Shown here piece by piece: positions 14,212 through 26,584 of a stretch of DNA of 32,043 nucleotides. The first letter of the stretch is position 1, and the number at the start of each line of letters is the position of its first letter. Source of the DNA: Mycobacterium parascrofulaceum ATCC BAA-614 (GTDB lineage: Bacteria > Actinomycetota > Actinomycetes > Mycobacteriales > Mycobacteriaceae); the NCBI RefSeq assembly GCF_000164135.1, contig NZ_GG770553.1:1227293-1259335 (forward strand), given 5' to 3'. Made by a program: the position numbers and the translations under genes. The notes beneath the pieces are model-generated. The model worked only from the letters and a program-made list of their open reading frames with translations, had not been told where the DNA came from and did not search any database.

Positions 14212-16434
14212 ATGCTTGAGCGACTGGCCCTGATCGCGATCTCCGCGCCGCGCCGCGTGATCGCGGGTGCGATCGTCGTGGCGGTCGCCGCCGCCGTCTT
14301 CGGCCTCCCCGCCGCGGCCACCCTGCCCGGCGGCGGGTTCCTGGACCGGACGGCCGAATCCTCCCGCGCCACCGCGATTCTCGCCGAGAAATTCCATCAG
14401 GGCGACATGGAGATGACCCTGCTGCTGCGAGCGCCGAGCGGCGTCAACGAAGGACCGGGCCGGATCGTGGGCACCGACATTGTCCGTCAGCTGGCCCAGT
14501 CACCGTTCGTCGCGCAGGTGGCGTCGCCCTGGACCGCGCCGCAGCCCGGGCTGGTCAGCGGCGACGGCAAGTCCGCGCTGATCGTGGCCGCGCTCAACGG
14601 AGGGGAAGGCAGCGCCCCCCGGCACGCGCGGGAGCTGGCGGACCGGCTGACGCGCGACCGCGACGGCGTGACCGTGCGGGCCGGAGGCATGGCGATCATC
14701 TACGAGGAGCTCAACCGGCAGACCGAAAACGACCTGCTGCGAATGGAATTCATCGCGATACCGTTGAGTTTCGCCGCGCTGGTGTGGGTGTTCGGCGGGT
14801 TGCTGGCCGCCGCACTGCCCATTCTCGTCGGCGGGTTCGCCATCCTGGGCTCGCTCGCGGTGTTGCGCGCGGTGGGCATGGTCGCCGACGTGTCCATCTT
14901 CGCCGTGAACGTGTCGGTGGCGCTGGCATTGGCGTTGGGCATCGACTACACCCTGCTGATCGTCAGCCGCTACCGCGACGAACTGGCCGGGGGACTGCCC
15001 CCCGGCGAAGCCCTGCCGCGCACCATGGCCACGGCCGGGCGCACGGTGCTGTTCTCCGCCCTGACGGTCGCCCTCGCGCTGGCCGCGTTGGTGATCTTCC
15101 CGATGTACTTTCTCAGGTCCTTCGCCTACGCCGGCGTGGCGGTGGTGGCCTTCGCGGCCCTGGCCGCGATGGTGGTCGCCCCCACGGTGATCGTGTTGCT
15201 CGGCGACCGGCTCGACGCGTTCGACGTCCGCAACGTGGGCCGCCGCCGGCGCCCCGGGTCCGTGCCCGTCGAGCGCACGTTCTGGTACCGGACGGCCAAG
15301 CTGGCCATGCGCCACGCGCTGCCCGTCGGCTTGGCCATCATCGCCCTGCTGGTCGCCCTGGGCGCGCCATTTTTCGGCATCAGATGGGGCTATCCCGACG
15401 ACCGGGTGCTGCCGGCGTCGTCGTCGGCGCGGGCCGTCAGCGACCGGATCCGGCAGGACTTCGGCACCGACTCCGCCAGCACGGTGCGGGTCGTCGTCGC
15501 ACGCACCGGGGGACTGACCGCGCGCGAACTCGGCGACTACGCCGCGCGGCTGTCGCGCGTTCCCGACGTGGCGGCGGTGTCCGCGCCGACGGGAACCTTC
15601 GTCGGCGGCGAGCGCACGGGGCCGCCGTCGGCGCCCGCCGGGCTGGCCGACGGCAGCGCGTACCTGACGGTCGCGAGCACCGCGCCCCTGTTCTCGCCGG
15701 CGTCCGACGCGCAGCTGGACCGCCTGCACGCGATCCCGCCGCCCGGGGACCAGCGGATCGCGATGACCGGGATGGCCCAGATGAGCCGCGACTCCGTCGA
15801 CGCGATCACCTCGCGGCTGCCGTGGCTGTTCGGTTTCGTCGCGTGCGTCACGCTGGTGCTGCTGTTCGCGCTCACCGGCAGCGTGCTGCTGCCCGTCAAG
15901 GCGGTGCTGCTCAACATGCTGTCGCTGACGGCGGGGTTCGGCGCCCTGGTGTGGATCTTCCAGGACGGCCATCTGGGGGCGATGGGCACCACGCCGACCG
16001 GCACGCTGGTGGCCACCATCCCGGTGCTGATGTTCTGCGTCGCGTTCGGATTGTCCATGGACTACGAGGTTTTCCTGCTGTCCCGCATCCGGGAGTACTG
16101 GCTGGAGTCGCCCCGCACGCCGGCCGACAACGACGAGAGCATCGCGCTCGGCGTCGCGCGGACGGGACGGATCATCACGGCGGCGGCGCTGCTGATGTCG
16201 ATCTCGTTCGCCGCCCTGACTTCCGCGGGGGTCTCGTTCATGCGGATGTTCGGGGTGGGGCTGACCCTTGCCGTGCTGGTCGATGCGACGCTGGTGCGGA
16301 TGTTGCTCGTCCCGGCGTTCATGCACGTGTTCGGCCGGCTGAACTGGTGGGCGCCCGCGCCGCTCGCGCGGCTCCGCCGGCGAACGGATGCCCGGCGAAC
16401 GGGCGGGGCGCGCGCGGCCGGCCCGGTCCGCTGA
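14212..16434 (+). CDS. MMPL-family RND-type membrane transporter
   Basis: This 740-residue protein has two repeats of one extracytoplasmic loop plus a five- to six-helix bundle, the MMPL/RND layout. TM1 is near residues 15-38. The first loop runs to about residue 180, and the second loop, about 395-530, begins with FFGIRWGYPDDRVLPASSSA. The proton-relay Asp-Tyr pairs expected in TM4 and TM10 are both present: GIDYTLLIVSRYRDE and GLSMDYEVFLLSRIREYW. It is shorter than MmpL3 or MmpL11 and lacks their long cytoplasmic C-terminal domain, resembling YdfJ-type exporters. The cargo is probably a lipid or hydrophobic small molecule (inference). GGAGGA at 14201-14206 decides the start. A palindrome upstream suggests repressor control. 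Confidence 0.92.
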   Translation: MLERLALIAISAPRRVIAGAIVVAVAAAVFGLPAAATLPGGGFLDRTAESSRATAILAEKFHQGDMEMTLLLRAPSGVNEGPGRIVGTDIVRQLAQSPFVAQVASPWTAPQPGLVSGDGKSALIVAALNGGEGSAPRHARELADRLTRDRDGVTVRAGGMAIIYEELNRQTENDLLRMEFIAIPLSFAALVWVFGGLLAAALPILVGGFAILGSLAVLRAVGMVADVSIFAVNVSVALALALGIDYTLLIVSRYRDELAGGLPPGEALPRTMATAGRTVLFSALTVALALAALVIFPMYFLRSFAYAGVAVVAFAALAAMVVAPTVIVLLGDRLDAFDVRNVGRRRRPGSVPVERTFWYRTAKLAMRHALPVGLAIIALLVALGAPFFGIRWGYPDDRVLPASSSARAVSDRIRQDFGTDSASTVRVVVARTGGLTARELGDYAARLSRVPDVAAVSAPTGTFVGGERTGPPSAPAGLADGSAYLTVASTAPLFSPASDAQLDRLHAIPPPGDQRIAMTGMAQMSRDSVDAITSRLPWLFGFVACVTLVLLFALTGSVLLPVKAVLLNMLSLTAGFGALVWIFQDGHLGAMGTTPTGTLVATIPVLMFCVAFGLSMDYEVFLLSRIREYWLESPRTPADNDESIALGVARTGRIITAAALLMSISFAALTSAGVSFMRMFGVGLTLAVLVDATLVRMLLVPAFMHVFGRLNWWAPAPLARLRRRTDARRTGGARAAGPVR

Positions 16435-16479
16435 ACCGGGTGGAATGCGTCGGGGGCGCAGGCGTTGGATGGTGACGTG

Positions 16480-16998
16480 GTGCATCCGTCGAGTCCGCCG
16501 GCCGCCGGTCACCGGCTGCGCTTTGTGTCGGCCACGCACGACGACCCGCTGGCGCAGCCGCTGCTGGCCGAGCTGGCCGACGAGTACGCGCGCCGCTACG
16601 GCGGCACCCCGAGCACCCACCTGTCCTGGTTACCGGTGCCGGAGGCCGAATTGGCGCCGCCCGACGGCGGGCTGCTGATCGGGGTGCTCGACGGCGTGCC
16701 CGTCACCGGCGGCGCGTTCCGGCGTTACGACGCCGAGACGGCCGAGCTCAAACGGATCTGGACCGACCGGGCCTACCGGCGCCGCGGGTACGCCCGCGTG
16801 CTGCTGGCGGCCCTGGAGGCCGAGGCCGGCGCGCGCGGGTACCGGCGGCTCTACCTGATCACCGGCAACCGCCAACCCGAGGCCGAGGCGCTCTACGACG
16901 CGACCGGTTACACCCGGGTGCCCGCCGACCCGCTGCCGTCGTGGGGGCCGTTCGTGCCGATCGCGTTCGAGAAGTGGCTGGTTCCCGGCGGTCAGTGA
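16480..16998 (+). CDS. GNAT-family N-acetyltransferase
   Basis: The protein has the GNAT core: GGAFRRYDAETAELKRIWTD followed by the acetyl-CoA pyrophosphate loop RAYRRRGYARVLL (R/Q-x-x-G-x-A form), then AEAGARGYRRLYLITGNRQ and ALYDATGYTRV. It probably acetylates an amine on a small molecule or protein in the cytoplasm; the substrate cannot be read from sequence. The start is uncertain. I prefer GTG 16480 because GGATGG ends 7 nt before it, giving 172 residues; GTG 16477 and TTG 16465 are in frame. It follows the MMPL gene by about 45 nt and may be co-transcribed. It converges on the metallo-hydrolase. Confidence 0.88.
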   Translation: MHPSSPPAAGHRLRFVSATHDDPLAQPLLAELADEYARRYGGTPSTHLSWLPVPEAELAPPDGGLLIGVLDGVPVTGGAFRRYDAETAELKRIWTDRAYRRRGYARVLLAALEAEAGARGYRRLYLITGNRQPEAEALYDATGYTRVPADPLPSWGPFVPIAFEKWLVPGGQ

Positions 16999-17085
16999 GT
17001 TCGCGGCGCCGCCACGGCGAACAGCGCGACTGACTTGGCAACCGTCACAATCGTTTTCCCATGGCCCGATGCGGTGATTCCCGCG

Positions 17086-17829
17086 TCATTGGGCGCCGGC
17101 CAGGGCGAGGGCCGCCGCGGTCGCCTCGCGTATCGGCCCGCGCCACACGTCGCCGTGCCCCGGCAGCAGGACGTCGGTGTCGATCAGCGCCAGGGCGGAC
17201 AGGGTGCGGATGCAATCCCGTTGGCTATGGCTGAAGATCGCCGGCAGCAGCTGCGGCCCGCGGTGACGCAACAGCGGGTGACCGGTGATCAGCGCGTCGC
17301 CGCTGACCAGCACGCCGTCGACCACGTACGAGCAGTGTCCGTTGGTGTGGCCGGGACTGAAAACCGGTTGCGGCTGGCCCGGCAGGCCGGCGGCCACCTC
17401 GGCGGTCAGCGGCGCGGCGGTGGGGATGCCGTCGCGGATCAGCCCGCCGCTGCGGACCACGTGGGCGGTCCACCTGGCCCAGCGGGGCCGCCAAATGCGC
17501 AGCGCGACATCGACGATCGACACCTGCTCCAGGTACTCGCGTTTGGCGTGCCCCACCTCGTCGGCGTGGCAGTACACCGGAACGCCGTGGTCGCCGGCGA
17601 ACCAGATCGCCGAGCCGAGGTGGTCGATGTGCGCGTGCGTCAGCAGGACGGCGCGCACGTCCTCGGGGCCGTAGCCCAGCGCGGACAGCGACGCCAGCGC
17701 GTCCTGGCGGTCCCCCGGATAGCCGGCGTCGATCAGCAGCACGCCGGTGTCGTCGGTGACCAGGGTCCAGTTGACAGCGTCGCCCCGGGCGAGGTGCACC
17801 CGGTCGGTGACCTGAATGAGCTCCGCCAT
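17086..17829 (-). CDS. Metallo-beta-lactamase fold hydrolase (Rv0406c-like)
   Basis: This 247-residue protein has the metal-binding motif THAHIDHLG at residues 64-72 (HxHxDH), a further His in FSPGHTNGHCSY, the bridging Asp in VLVSGDALI and a final His in LLPGHGDVW. This is the complete binuclear zinc set of glyoxalase II-like and lactonase-like enzymes. N-terminal VNWTLVTDDTGVLLIDAGYP is the usual entry strand. The natural substrate is unknown, and beta-lactam hydrolysis should not be assumed. ATG 17829 was chosen because a TACACT -10 lies 7 nt upstream, and because the longer frame to 17889 would cross the fgd1 start. It diverges from fgd1 with only 34 bp between starts. Confidence 0.9.
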   Translation of the reverse strand: MAELIQVTDRVHLARGDAVNWTLVTDDTGVLLIDAGYPGDRQDALASLSALGYGPEDVRAVLLTHAHIDHLGSAIWFAGDHGVPVYCHADEVGHAKREYLEQVSIVDVALRIWRPRWARWTAHVVRSGGLIRDGIPTAAPLTAEVAAGLPGQPQPVFSPGHTNGHCSYVVDGVLVSGDALITGHPLLRHRGPQLLPAIFSHSQRDCIRTLSALALIDTDVLLPGHGDVWRGPIREATAAALALAGAQ

Positions 17830-17836
17830 GCCCGCG

Positions 17837-17842
17837 AGTGTA
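17837..17842 (-). promoter_or_regulatory. Leaderless-type -10 element of the metallo-hydrolase gene
   Basis: On the minus strand TACACT is 7 nt before ATG 17829 and there is no Shine-Dalgarno. The fgd1 promoter must overlap this 34-bp gap; TAGAAA at 17852-17857 (plus), 6 nt before GTG 17864, is a poorer hexamer. Confidence 0.55.
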
Positions 17843-17863
17843 TGCGGGGAGTAGAAATGACCC

Positions 17864-18874
17864 GTGGCTGAACTGAAACTGGGATACAAGGCATCCGCCG
17901 AACAATTCGCCCCGCGCGAGCTCGTCGAACTCGCTGTCGCCGCCGAAGCTCACGGCATGGACAGCGCAACCGTCAGTGACCATTTCCAGCCGTGGCGGCA
18001 CGAGGGCGGGCACGCCCCGTTCTCGCTGGCGTGGATGACCGCCGTGGGTGAGCGCACCGAGCGGATCGTGCTGGGCACCTCGGTGCTCACGCCGACCTTC
18101 CGGTACAACCCCGCCGTCATCGCGCAGGCGTTCGCCACCATGGCCTGCCTGTACCCGGACCGGATCTTCCTCGGCGTCGGCACCGGGGAGGCGCTGAACG
18201 AGATCGCCACCGGCTACGAGGGCGAGTGGCCGGAGTTCAAGGAGCGCTTCGCCCGGCTGCGCGAATCGGTGCGCCTGATGCGCGAGCTGTGGCGCGGCGA
18301 CCGCGTGGACTTCGACGGCGAGTACTACCGGCTCAAGGGCGCCTCGATCTACGACGTCCCCGAGGGCGGCGTGCCCATCTATGTCGCCGCCGGCGGGCCG
18401 GCCGTGGCCAAATACGCCGGCCGCGCCGGCGACGGCTTCATCTGCACCTCGGGCAAGGGCGAGGAGCTCTACAAGGACAAGCTGATCCCGGCCGTCTTGG
18501 AGGGCGCTGCGGTCAACGACCGCGACGCCGACGACATCGACAAGATGATCGAGATCAAGATCTCCTACGACCCCGATCCGGAGCTCGCCCTGGAGAACAC
18601 CCGGTTCTGGGCGCCGCTGTCGCTGACCCCGGAGCAGAAGCACAGCATCGACGACCCGATCGAGATGGAGAAGGCCGCCGACGCGCTGCCGATCGAGCAG
18701 GTGGCCAAGCGGTGGATCGTGGCCTCCGACCCCGACGAGGCCGTCGAAAAGGTCAAGGACTACGTCGGCTGGGGGCTCAACCACCTGGTGTTCCACGCCC
18801 CCGGCCATGACCAGCGCCGCTTCCTGGACCTCTTCGAGAAGGATCTGGCCCCCAGGCTGCGGCGACTTGGCTGA
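17864..18874 (+). CDS. fgd1: F420-dependent glucose-6-phosphate dehydrogenase
   Basis: Fgd1 oxidises glucose-6-phosphate to 6-phosphogluconolactone while reducing cofactor F420. It supplies F420H2 for nitroimidazole prodrug activation and for defence against oxidative and nitrosative stress in mycobacteria. The 336-residue length equals M. tuberculosis Fgd1. The luciferase-like (LLM) barrel is recognisable: [39 protein letters not shown] (His40-Trp44 active-site region), [18 protein letters not shown] and [19 protein letters not shown]. The start is GTG 17864. The end overlaps the pta start by 8 nt, as in M. tuberculosis gene order. Confidence 0.98.
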   Translation: MAELKLGYKASAEQFAPRELVELAVAAEAHGMDSATVSDHFQPWRHEGGHAPFSLAWMTAVGERTERIVLGTSVLTPTFRYNPAVIAQAFATMACLYPDRIFLGVGTGEALNEIATGYEGEWPEFKERFARLRESVRLMRELWRGDRVDFDGEYYRLKGASIYDVPEGGVPIYVAAGGPAVAKYAGRAGDGFICTSGKGEELYKDKLIPAVLEGAAVNDRDADDIDKMIEIKISYDPDPELALENTRFWAPLSLTPEQKHSIDDPIEMEKAADALPIEQVAKRWIVASDPDEAVEKVKDYVGWGLNHLVFHAPGHDQRRFLDLFEKDLAPRLRRLG

Positions 18875-20957
18875 ATCCGCCACTCCTGCGTCGGGGATCT
18901 ACATCGCCGCTCCGGAACCGGAGACCGGCAAGTCGACGCTCGCGCTGGGGCTGCTGCACCGGCTGACGGCGACCGTCGCCAAGGTCGGCGTGTTCCGGCC
19001 GATCACGCGGGTCACCGACGGCAAGGACCGCGACTACATCCTGGACCTGCTGCTGCGGCACACCACCGCGGGCGTGCCCTACGAGCAGTGCCTCGGCGTG
19101 ACCTATCAGCAGCTGCACGCGGACACCGACGCCGCGATCGCCGCCATCGTCGACGCCTATCACGCGATGGCCGACGACTGCGACGCGGTGGTGATCGTGG
19201 GCAGCGACTACACCGACGTCGCCCGGCCCGCCGAGCTGTCGGTCAACGCCCGGATCGCGGTCAACCTCGGCGCGCCGGTGCTGCTCACGGTCAGCGGCCG
19301 GGGCCGCACCCCCGACGAGGTCGCGCGCGTCGTCGACGTGTGCCTGGCCGAGCTGGCCGCCCAGCGCGCCCACGCCGCCGCGGTGGTGGCCAACCGCTGC
19401 GAACCGGCGCGGCTCGGGGAGGTCGCCGAGGCGCTGGAGGCCTTCCCGCAGCGCAGCTACGTGCTGCCCGAAGAGCCGCTGCTGTGTGCGCCGACGGTGG
19501 CCGAGCTCGAAAAGGCGGTCGGCGGAACGCCGGTCAGCGGTGAGGCGTCGCTGCGGGAACGCGAGGTCACCGGCGTGCTGGTCGCCGGGATGACCGCCGA
19601 CCACGTCCTGGAGCGGCTCGGCGACGGGATGGCGGTCATCACCCCCGGTGACCGCTCGGACGTGGTGCTCGCGGTGGCCAGCGCCCATGCGGCCGAAGGC
19701 TTTCCGTCGCTGTCGTGCATCGTCCTCAACGGCGGGTTCCGGCTCCATCCGTCGATCGCCGCGCTGGTCGCCGGGCTGCGGCTGCGACTCCCGATCATCG
19801 GCACCACGCTGGGCACCTACGACGCCGCCAGCGCGGCGGCCGCGGTCCGCGGCCGCGTCACGGCGAACTCGCAGCGCAAGATCGACACCGCGCTCGAGCT
19901 GATGGACCGCTACGTCGACATCACGGATCTGCTTGCCCAGCTTGCCATTCCGATACCGACGGTCACCACGCCGCAGATGTTCATCCACCGGCTGACGCTG
20001 CAGGCGCGGTCGGACCGCAAGCACATCGTGCTTCCCGAGGGCGACGACGACCGCATCCTCAAGTCGGCCGGCCGGGTGCTGCAGCGCCGCGTCGCCGACC
20101 TCACCGTGCTCGGCGACGAGGCGCAGATCCGCCAGCGTTCGGGCGAGCTCGGGGTGGACCTCGACGGCGCACAGGTCATCGACCCGCTCACCAGCGACCT
20201 GCGCTTCCGGTTCGCCGACCAGTACGCCGAGTTGCGCAAGGCCAAGGGCGTCACCGTCGAGCACGCCCGCGAGATCATGCGCGACGCTACGTATTTCGGC
20301 ACCATGCTGGTGTTCAACGGCATGGTCGACGGCATGGTGTCGGGCGCGGCGCACACCACGGCGCACACCGTTCGCCCCGCCTTCGAGATCATCAAGACCG
20401 TCCCCGACGTCTCGACCGTGTCCAGCATCTTCCTGATGTGCCTGCCCGACCGCGTGCTGGCGTACGGCGACTGCGCGATCATCCCGAACCCGACGCCCGA
20501 GCAGCTGGCCGACATCGCGATCTCGTCGGCGCGCACCGCGGCGCAGTTCGGCATCGAACCGCGGGTCGCGATGCTGTCGTACTCCACCGGAGCATCGGGC
20601 ACCGGCGCCGACGTCGACAAGGTCAGAAAGGCAACGGAATTGGTCCGGCTGAGGGCGCCCCAACTCCCCGTCGAGGGCCCCATCCAGTACGACGCGGCGA
20701 TCGAGCCGTCCGTCGCGGCCACCAAGCTGCGCGGCTCGCCGGTGGCCGGCCGCGCCACGGTGCTGATCTTCCCCGACCTCAACACCGGCAACAACACCTA
20801 CAAGGCGGTGCAACGCAGCGCCGGGGCGATCGCGATCGGCCCGGTGCTGCAGGGGCTGCGCAAACCCGTCAACGACCTGTCCCGCGGCGCCACGGTCGAG
20901 GACATCGTGAACACCGTCGCCATCACCGCGATCCAGGCGCAGGGCATCCGTGGCTAG
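18867..20957 (+). CDS. pta: Phosphate acetyltransferase, long form
   Basis: Pta interconverts acetyl-CoA and acetyl phosphate, working with AckA in acetate production or activation. The protein is 696 residues, the long form with three parts: an N-terminal P-loop domain ([19 protein letters not shown] near residue 20), a central DRTGG-like domain, and the C-terminal catalytic PTA_PTB domain ([52 protein letters not shown]). The frame has no ATG or GTG at the right place; TTG 18867, inside the last codons of fgd1, gives the expected N-terminus [18 protein letters not shown]. It overlaps ackA by 8 nt. Translation is therefore coupled along fgd1-pta-ackA. Confidence 0.97.
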   Translation: MAESATPASGIYIAAPEPETGKSTLALGLLHRLTATVAKVGVFRPITRVTDGKDRDYILDLLLRHTTAGVPYEQCLGVTYQQLHADTDAAIAAIVDAYHAMADDCDAVVIVGSDYTDVARPAELSVNARIAVNLGAPVLLTVSGRGRTPDEVARVVDVCLAELAAQRAHAAAVVANRCEPARLGEVAEALEAFPQRSYVLPEEPLLCAPTVAELEKAVGGTPVSGEASLREREVTGVLVAGMTADHVLERLGDGMAVITPGDRSDVVLAVASAHAAEGFPSLSCIVLNGGFRLHPSIAALVAGLRLRLPIIGTTLGTYDAASAAAAVRGRVTANSQRKIDTALELMDRYVDITDLLAQLAIPIPTVTTPQMFIHRLTLQARSDRKHIVLPEGDDDRILKSAGRVLQRRVADLTVLGDEAQIRQRSGELGVDLDGAQVIDPLTSDLRFRFADQYAELRKAKGVTVEHAREIMRDATYFGTMLVFNGMVDGMVSGAAHTTAHTVRPAFEIIKTVPDVSTVSSIFLMCLPDRVLAYGDCAIIPNPTPEQLADIAISSARTAAQFGIEPRVAMLSYSTGASGTGADVDKVRKATELVRLRAPQLPVEGPIQYDAAIEPSVAATKLRGSPVAGRATVLIFPDLNTGNNTYKAVQRSAGAIAIGPVLQGLRKPVNDLSRGATVEDIVNTVAITAIQAQGIRG

Positions 20958-22107
20958 CGCCAACCGCGTCGTACTGGTGATCAACTCCGGCTCGTCGTCG
21001 CTGAAATACCAGTTGGTCGATCCCGATTCGGGCGCGGCCCGCGCCACCGGCAACGTCGAGCGGATCGGCGAGGAGTCCTCCGGGGTCCCCGACCACGACG
21101 CGGCGCTGCGGCACGCGTTCGACGCGCTGTCCGAGCAGGGCATCGACTTGCGCGCCTGCGGCCTGGTGGCGGTGGGCCACCGAGTGGTGCACGGCGGCAA
21201 CACTTTCTACCGGCCCACCCGGGTGGACGACGCGGTGCTCGACAAGCTCGACGAATTGTCGGAGCTGGCGCCGCTGCACAACCCGCCCGCGGTGAAGGGC
21301 ATCGAGGTGGCGCGCAAGCTGCTGCCGGACGTCCCGCACATCGCCGTGTTCGACACGGCGTTCTTCCACGACATGCCGCCCGCCGCCGCCACCTATGCCA
21401 TCGACCGCGGCTTGGCCGAACGCTGGCAGATCCGCCGCTACGGTTTTCACGGCACGTCGCACCGGTACGTGAGCGAGCAGGCCGCCGCCTTCCTGGGCCG
21501 GCCGCTGCGGGGCACCAAACAGATTGTGCTGCACCTGGGTAACGGCTGTTCGGCCTCCGCGATCGCCGGCACCCGGCCGCTGGACACCTCGATGGGCCTG
21601 ACGCCGCTGGAGGGCCTGGTGATGGGCACCCGCAGCGGCGACATCGACCCCAGCATCGTCAGCTACCTGTGCCACATGGCCAAGATGGGCGTCGACGAGG
21701 TCGAGTCCATGCTCAACCAGCGGTCGGGGGTGCTCGGCCTGTCCGGTGAGCGCGACTTCCGGCGGCTGCGCGCCATGATCGAATCGGGCGACGGCGCAGC
21801 CCAATTGGCCTACAGCGTGTTCACGCACCGGCTGCGCAAGTACATCGGCGCCTACCTGGCGGTGCTGGGGCACACCGATGTCATCACCTTCACCGCCGGC
21901 ATCGGGGAGAACGACGCGGCCGTGCGCCGCGACGCGGTGTCCGGGCTGGAGGAGCTGGGCGTCGTGCTCGACGAGCGCCGCAACCTCGGCGGCGGCAGGG
22001 GCGCCCGGCAGATCTCCGCCGAGGACTCACCGATCGCCGTGCTGGTGATCCCCACCAACGAGGAACTGGCCATCGCCCGCGACTGCGTGAGCGCGCTGAG
22101 CGGCTGA
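20950..22107 (+). CDS. ackA: Acetate kinase
   Basis: AckA converts acetate and ATP to acetyl phosphate and ADP, reversibly. The 385-residue protein is of ASKHA fold: N-terminal [24 protein letters not shown], the catalytic-Asp segment [57 protein letters not shown] and [16 protein letters not shown] 20950 overlaps the end of pta. Length equals M. tuberculosis AckA. The gene is the end of the unit; the repeat-rich insert begins immediately after its stop. Confidence 0.98.
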   Translation: MASANRVVLVINSGSSSLKYQLVDPDSGAARATGNVERIGEESSGVPDHDAALRHAFDALSEQGIDLRACGLVAVGHRVVHGGNTFYRPTRVDDAVLDKLDELSELAPLHNPPAVKGIEVARKLLPDVPHIAVFDTAFFHDMPPAAATYAIDRGLAERWQIRRYGFHGTSHRYVSEQAAAFLGRPLRGTKQIVLHLGNGCSASAIAGTRPLDTSMGLTPLEGLVMGTRSGDIDPSIVSYLCHMAKMGVDEVESMLNQRSGVLGLSGERDFRRLRAMIESGDGAAQLAYSVFTHRLRKYIGAYLAVLGHTDVITFTAGIGENDAAVRRDAVSGLEELGVVLDERRNLGGGRGARQISAEDSPIAVLVIPTNEELAIARDCVSALSG

Positions 22108-22169
22108 GGGCCCCCCGCCCCCTGGGCCCCCGGCCTTTGGGCCCCGCCCCCTGGGCCCCCCGCCCTTTG
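22108..22169. repeat. GC-only tract with four GGGCCC units after ackA
   Basis: GGGCCC palindromes at 22108, 22124, 22139 and 22153 are spaced 16, 15 and 14 bp and embedded in C-rich spacers with CCT or CTTT. It begins at the last base region of the ackA stop. It may act as a transcription terminator or be low-complexity expansion. Confidence 0.5.
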
Positions 22170-22175
22170 CGCTGA

Positions 22176-22268
22176 CCGTGCACTCACGGCGTCGAATGTG
22201 CGTCCACGGCGCAAAAGTCCCCCGATTCCCGCCGTGAGCGCACGCGCAAAGCCCTGAGCGCACACGCG
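22176..22268 (-). repeat. Left arm of a 93-nt inverted repeat flanking the DUF559 gene
   Basis: The reverse complement aligns without gaps to 23163-23255, with about 70 of 93 positions identical by hand count. Its outer half is rich in the unit GTGCGCTCACGGC, and the arm is itself partly palindromic, so it could fold as a large hairpin resembling REP-like elements. It lies between the GC tract and the DUF559 gene. Confidence 0.7.
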
Positions 22269-22324
22269 ACCACACTGTGCATAGCGGAATTCGCGAAGCG
22301 TGGCCGACGTGCGACCGTTCCGGC

Positions 22325-23185
22325 ATGGAACCGGGGAAACCGTTCATCGGCAGTGACGCATTGGAGTCGGGCGCGCTCAACCGCCATCAACTGCGGGCCC
22401 GTTATCGTGCCGTCTTTCCGAACGTCTACGTATCCAACGGTGCCGGGCTGTCACTCGAGCGGCGAATCTCGGCGGCCTGGCTGTGGTCTGGGCGGGCGGC
22501 GACGATCGCGGGCGCGGCCGCCGCCGCCTTACACGGGTCGAAGTGGATCCCCGACGACGTGTTGATCGAGCTGCATCACGCCAACACCCGCCCGCCGCGC
22601 GGCGTGCTGACGCGGCGCGGTGCGCTGCTCGAGGGCGAGACGCAGACGGTGGGCGGGTATCCGGTCACCACCCCCGAGCGCACCGCCTTCGACATCGGCC
22701 GGCGCGGGGCGGTGCGCTCGGCGGTGGTGCGGCTGGACGCCCTCGCCCGGGCAACGGGTTTCAAGGTCGACGACGTGCTGCGCATCGCCAAGCGCCATCC
22801 GGGCTCACCCGGCCTGCGGCGCCTCGAGACGGCGCTGGAGCTGGTCGACCCGGGCGCGCAGTCGCCGCGGGAAAGCTATTTGCGGCTGCTCCTCATCGAC
22901 GCCGGCCTGCCCCGGCCGCAGACCCAGATACCGGTGCTCGGCGTCGACGGCATCCCGGTCGCCTTTCTCGATCTGGGCTGGGCGGAAGACATGGTCGCCG
23001 TTGAATACGACGGCGACCAACACCGCACGGAAAGAAGGCAATACGTCAAGGACATCCGGCGCATCGAGATGCTGGAGCAGATGGGGTGGATCGTCGTCCG
23101 GGTGGTCGCCGAGGACCGGCCCGCCGTGATCGTGCGCCGGGTTCGGGACGCGCTGGCCGCATCGCGTGTGCGGTCACGGCTTTGA
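22325..23185 (+). CDS. DUF559 / PD-(D/E)XK nuclease-like protein with AbiEi-type N-terminus
   Basis: This 286-residue protein has an N-terminal AbiEi-antitoxin-like region (ALESGALNRHQLRARYRAVF, then SAAWLWSGRAATIAGAAAAA) and a C-terminal DUF559 domain related to Vsr-type endonucleases. Candidate catalytic residues are Glu183 (RESYLR), Asp216 (FLDLGW) and Glu227 followed by Asp229 (VAVEYDGDQH), with the helix KDIRRIEMLEQMGW after them. Proteins like this are multicopy in mycobacteria and are sometimes annotated as type IV toxin-antitoxin components; no partner toxin gene lies here. ATG 22325 is the chosen start, without a Shine-Dalgarno; GTG 22277 is in frame. The last codons lie inside the right repeat arm. 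It is inserted between ackA and pknG, which are adjacent in M. tuberculosis. Confidence 0.85.
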   Translation: MEPGKPFIGSDALESGALNRHQLRARYRAVFPNVYVSNGAGLSLERRISAAWLWSGRAATIAGAAAAALHGSKWIPDDVLIELHHANTRPPRGVLTRRGALLEGETQTVGGYPVTTPERTAFDIGRRGAVRSAVVRLDALARATGFKVDDVLRIAKRHPGSPGLRRLETALELVDPGAQSPRESYLRLLLIDAGLPRPQTQIPVLGVDGIPVAFLDLGWAEDMVAVEYDGDQHRTERRQYVKDIRRIEMLEQMGWIVVRVVAEDRPAVIVRRVRDALAASRVRSRL

Positions 23186-23255
23186 GTGTGCGCTCACGGC
23201 GGGATCCGGGCGATCTTCCCGCCCTGGATGCACCCGCGAAGCCCTGGACGCACAC
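23163..23255 (+). repeat. Right arm of the inverted repeat, overlapping the DUF559 3' end
   Basis: It is the partner of 22176-22268. The first 23 nt encode the last residues and stop of the DUF559 protein. The core CGCTCACGGCGGGA (23211-23224 region and its mirror) is the best-conserved part. A further copy of the CCCTGGACGC motif occurs at 23299-23308. Confidence 0.7.
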
Positions 23256-23302
23256 GCGAAGCGGCGGAGGGTGGGCAAGCCGCCGGTCTCGCGGCAAGCC
23301 CT

Positions 23303-23318
23303 GGACGCGCACGCGTCC
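23303..23318 (-). terminator. Short GC hairpin just after pknG
   Basis: GGACGCG (23303-23309) and CGCGTCC (23312-23318) are exact reverse complements around 2 nt, 6 nt past the pknG stop. There is no U-run. It may terminate the glnX-glnH-pknG mRNA or be part of the neighbouring repeat family. Confidence 0.4.
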
Positions 23319-23324
23319 GAAAAC

Positions 23325-26580
<3,256 letters not shown>

Positions 26581-26584
<4 letters not shown>

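Noticed and set aside
17000..17023. Terminator between the GNAT and metallo-hydrolase genes
   Set aside because: Only a 6-bp stem with a GC loop, weaker than background hairpins expected in this GC-rich DNA.
17086..17829. Beta-lactam resistance gene
   Set aside because: The metal motif is shared by many hydrolases and the surrounding residues fit the Rv0406c-type group, not class B beta-lactamases.
18777..21203. 808-codon minus-strand frame opposite pta
   Set aside because: It is a shadow of pta, with the typical Asp/Arg/Val-rich composition of antisense frames in GC-rich genes.
22108..22320. CRISPR array suggested by repeats after ackA
   Set aside because: The repeats are GC-only or self-palindromic and do not have constant repeat and spacer lengths; no cas gene.
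22325..23185. Complete type IV toxin-antitoxin pair (AbiE)
   Set aside because: Only the single AbiEi-like/DUF559 protein is present; no nucleotidyltransferase toxin is encoded next to it.
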